From positions 1-20,043 of IMG/VR virus record IMGVR_UViG_3300017745_000083: 20,043 bases of DNA; one strand, 5' to 3'. A program made the position numbers and the translations under genes. This DNA comes from a virus. Below, in pieces: positions 18,711 through 20,043 of the stretch. The notes beneath the pieces are model-generated. The model did no database searches. It saw nothing but the letters and a program-made list of their open reading frames with translations, and was not told the origin of the DNA. Position 1 is the first letter of the stretch, and each line of letters begins with the position of its first letter.

Positions 18711-19211
18711 ATGTGGGCATTAGTTAAAGATAATTCTATAGTTGAAATTTTAAAACAATCAAAAGCTATAACTATAGATACTATTCAATATCCTAAAAAT
18801 ATATTTACATTGTGGAATGATTCAGAATTGGAAGCTGTAGGTGTTTATAAAGTAATAAAAAAAGGATCGATAAAAGATACTACTTTATATACTAATAGTT
18901 ATAAAGATGAATTTAAAGATAATGCTGTAACAAGAACATACACTAATGTAGAAAATAATGTAGCTGATTGTAAATCTATATTTATAAATATAATTAATGA
19001 AACTCTTTCTTTAAAATTAAATCAAACTGATTGGATAGTAATTCGTGAACAAGAAACATCAAAAGCTAAACCCAGTGACTTAGCTACATGGCGCACAAAT
19101 TTAAGAACTAAACATGCAGAGTTAGAAACAGCTATTAACAATGCCAGTAGTGTTTCAGCATTAGAAGCAATTGATATAAACAGTGGATGGCCTGAAGACC
19201 CAAGAACATGA
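18711..19211 (+). CDS. probable tail-fibre assembly chaperone (166 aa)
   Basis: AAAGGAAAAA precedes the ATG. The N-terminal part (MWALVKDNSIVEILKQSKAI) and the C-terminal part (LNQTDWIVIREQETSKAKPS, ATWRTNLRTKHAELETAI, ending SGWPEDPR) follow the layout of phage fibre assembly proteins, where W..VR..E, a helix of WR..L and a final WP.DPR are recurrent. Such proteins help fold and trimerise fibres and often follow the fibre gene, as here. It has a single cysteine and no membrane segment. The stop overlaps the next ATG by four bases. The family call is from recalled patterns. Confidence 0.65.
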   Translation: MWALVKDNSIVEILKQSKAITIDTIQYPKNIFTLWNDSELEAVGVYKVIKKGSIKDTTLYTNSYKDEFKDNAVTRTYTNVENNVADCKSIFINIINETLSLKLNQTDWIVIREQETSKAKPSDLATWRTNLRTKHAELETAINNASSVSALEAIDINSGWPEDPRT

Positions 19212-19588
19212 AGAAATACATTTTAATTTTTATACTATTTTATTTACAAGTTTTTTTATATTCTTTTTCTGCACAAGGTAAACACAATTCAATTCCTATA
19301 CCTGAAGACTTAATGACATATAAAAGTTTTTGTATAGATGAAGATGCAATATTAAGAATAGGTAAAGGTTTAGAAGAGTCAAAACAAAAAGCAGATCTTA
19401 CATTCCTTACCTTATCTATGGAAGAAAGATGTTTTACGCATCCAAGAAAAGTAATAGGTTTAGTGGTTGAAGAAGTATATAGATTTAAAAATTATTTAAA
19501 AACAGAAACAATAATTTATAAGATTAAAACAAATCCCATAGAGGTTGGTTACATATTATATCTGACTGTACCAGAATTAGGAGTTTAA
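19208..19588 (+). CDS. 126-aa secreted or membrane-anchored protein of unknown function
   Basis: The first 24 residues (MKKYILIFILFYLQVFLYSF plus SAQG) form a classic signal peptide with a lysine start, a long hydrophobic core and a possible cleavage site after AQG. The rest is a small soluble domain with two cysteines (C42, C75) that could form a disulphide in the periplasm. It contains ESKQKADLTFLTLSMEERCF and a beta-like end (IYKIKTNPIEVGYILYLTVP). Export is unusual for a gene among tail fibres. It might act on the host envelope, for example in superinfection exclusion or lysis control, but there is no direct sign of this. It is coupled to the upstream gene (ATGA). Confidence 0.75.
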   Translation: MKKYILIFILFYLQVFLYSFSAQGKHNSIPIPEDLMTYKSFCIDEDAILRIGKGLEESKQKADLTFLTLSMEERCFTHPRKVIGLVVEEVYRFKNYLKTETIIYKIKTNPIEVGYILYLTVPELGV

Positions 19589-19589
19589 A

Positions 19590-20043
19590 ATGGCGAGTAC
19601 TTATACATCAAACATTAGACTAGAGAAACAGGGGGATGGGGAAAATCCTAACTCTTGGGGTGCGCTTCTTAATACTAATGTTATTGATCTGGTCGATCAG
19701 GCAGTTGCAGCATATCAGATAGTTTCAGTTAGTGGTACAACTCCTTTAACGCTAACTCAGGTTAATGGTGCTACAGACCAATCACGTAAAGCTATCTTGT
19801 CTTTTGACGGTACACTTACTGCAGAGACTTCTATTATTATTCCTTCTGCTAATAAGATGTATTATGTAAGGAACAATACATCAGGATCGTTTGCTCTTAA
19901 AATTAAGACTGCAGGTAATACTGCAATTGCAATACAACAAGGTTCTAATGTGATGGTAGCATCTGATGGCACAGATGTATATCAGACTGCATTTCCTACG
20001 TCAGTAAGTTCTTTTACTGTTAACAGTCTTACTGCTACATCAG
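19590..20043 (+). CDS. tail fibre or tail spike protein, partial (N-terminus)
   Basis: A frame starts at the ATG at 19590, two bases after the previous stop, with GGAG about six bases upstream. It stays open for 151 codons to the window end. The N-terminus, STYTSNIRLEKQGDGENPNS, then WGALLNTNVIDLVDQAVAAY, is a well-known start of phage fibre-type proteins, usually written TYS..L.LE..G.GE..G.WG...N.N. The remainder is a Thr/Ser/Val-rich beta part (ILSFDGTLTAETSIIIPSAN, YYVRNNTSGSFALKIKTAG). It probably belongs to the host-recognition group. The receptor-binding C-terminus lies outside the window. Confidence 0.85.
   Translation, partial: MASTYTSNIRLEKQGDGENPNSWGALLNTNVIDLVDQAVAAYQIVSVSGTTPLTLTQVNGATDQSRKAILSFDGTLTAETSIIIPSANKMYYVRNNTSGSFALKIKTAGNTAIAIQQGSNVMVASDGTDVYQTAFPTSVSSFTVNSLTATS

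Overview
The window looks like the virion-structure half of a short-tailed (podovirus-type) bacteriophage genome. It has low GC, tightly packed genes with one- to four-base start/stop overlaps, and a run of terminase, portal, scaffold, major capsid, P22 gp4-like adaptor and tail-fibre genes. No tape-measure, tail-tube or sheath gene is present, which fits a short tail. Several small proteins are of types I associate with uncultured marine phages, so an AT-rich marine bacterium is a plausible host. The host is inference only; nothing in the window names it. No tRNA, CRISPR, integrase or insertion sequence was seen.

Left arm (1-2100, leftward): three separate small transcription units lie on the minus strand. 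Each has a promoter-like sequence, a strong or fair ribosome site and very short genes. The two inner units encode a 57-aa and a 49-aa protein, and each ends in its own intrinsic terminator. The outer unit encodes a 34-aa membrane peptide, an 80-aa protein, a 28-aa membrane peptide and a gp88-family protein cut by the window edge. Two pairs of short direct repeats lie in this arm. A divergent control region at 2083-2218 separates it from the rightward genes.

Right arm (2253-20043, all rightward): a cysteine-rich 43-aa protein and an 82-aa protein with a hydrophobic N-terminus precede the large terminase. Then come the portal, a 63-aa protein, a GroES-like co-chaperonin, a probable scaffold, two conserved head-module proteins and the major capsid protein, followed by a long-stem terminator. 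A second block begins with a 101-aa protein and a connector-like protein. It continues through a dense run of very basic, lysine-rich small proteins sharing a glycine-glycine/lysine motif, mixed with two less basic proteins. A P22 gp4-like adaptor and a zinc-ribbon-like protein follow. The last block is host recognition: a repeat-built fibre, a lectin-fold (LamG-like) protein, a probable fibre-assembly chaperone, a secreted protein and the start of another fibre.

Together these genes would package DNA (terminase and portal), build and mature the head (co-chaperonin, scaffold, capsid), close the vertex (two adaptor-like proteins) and attach to the cell (fibres). The least explained parts are the lysine-rich gene cluster at 11.7-15.0 kb and the leftward micro-gene units at 1-2.1 kb.
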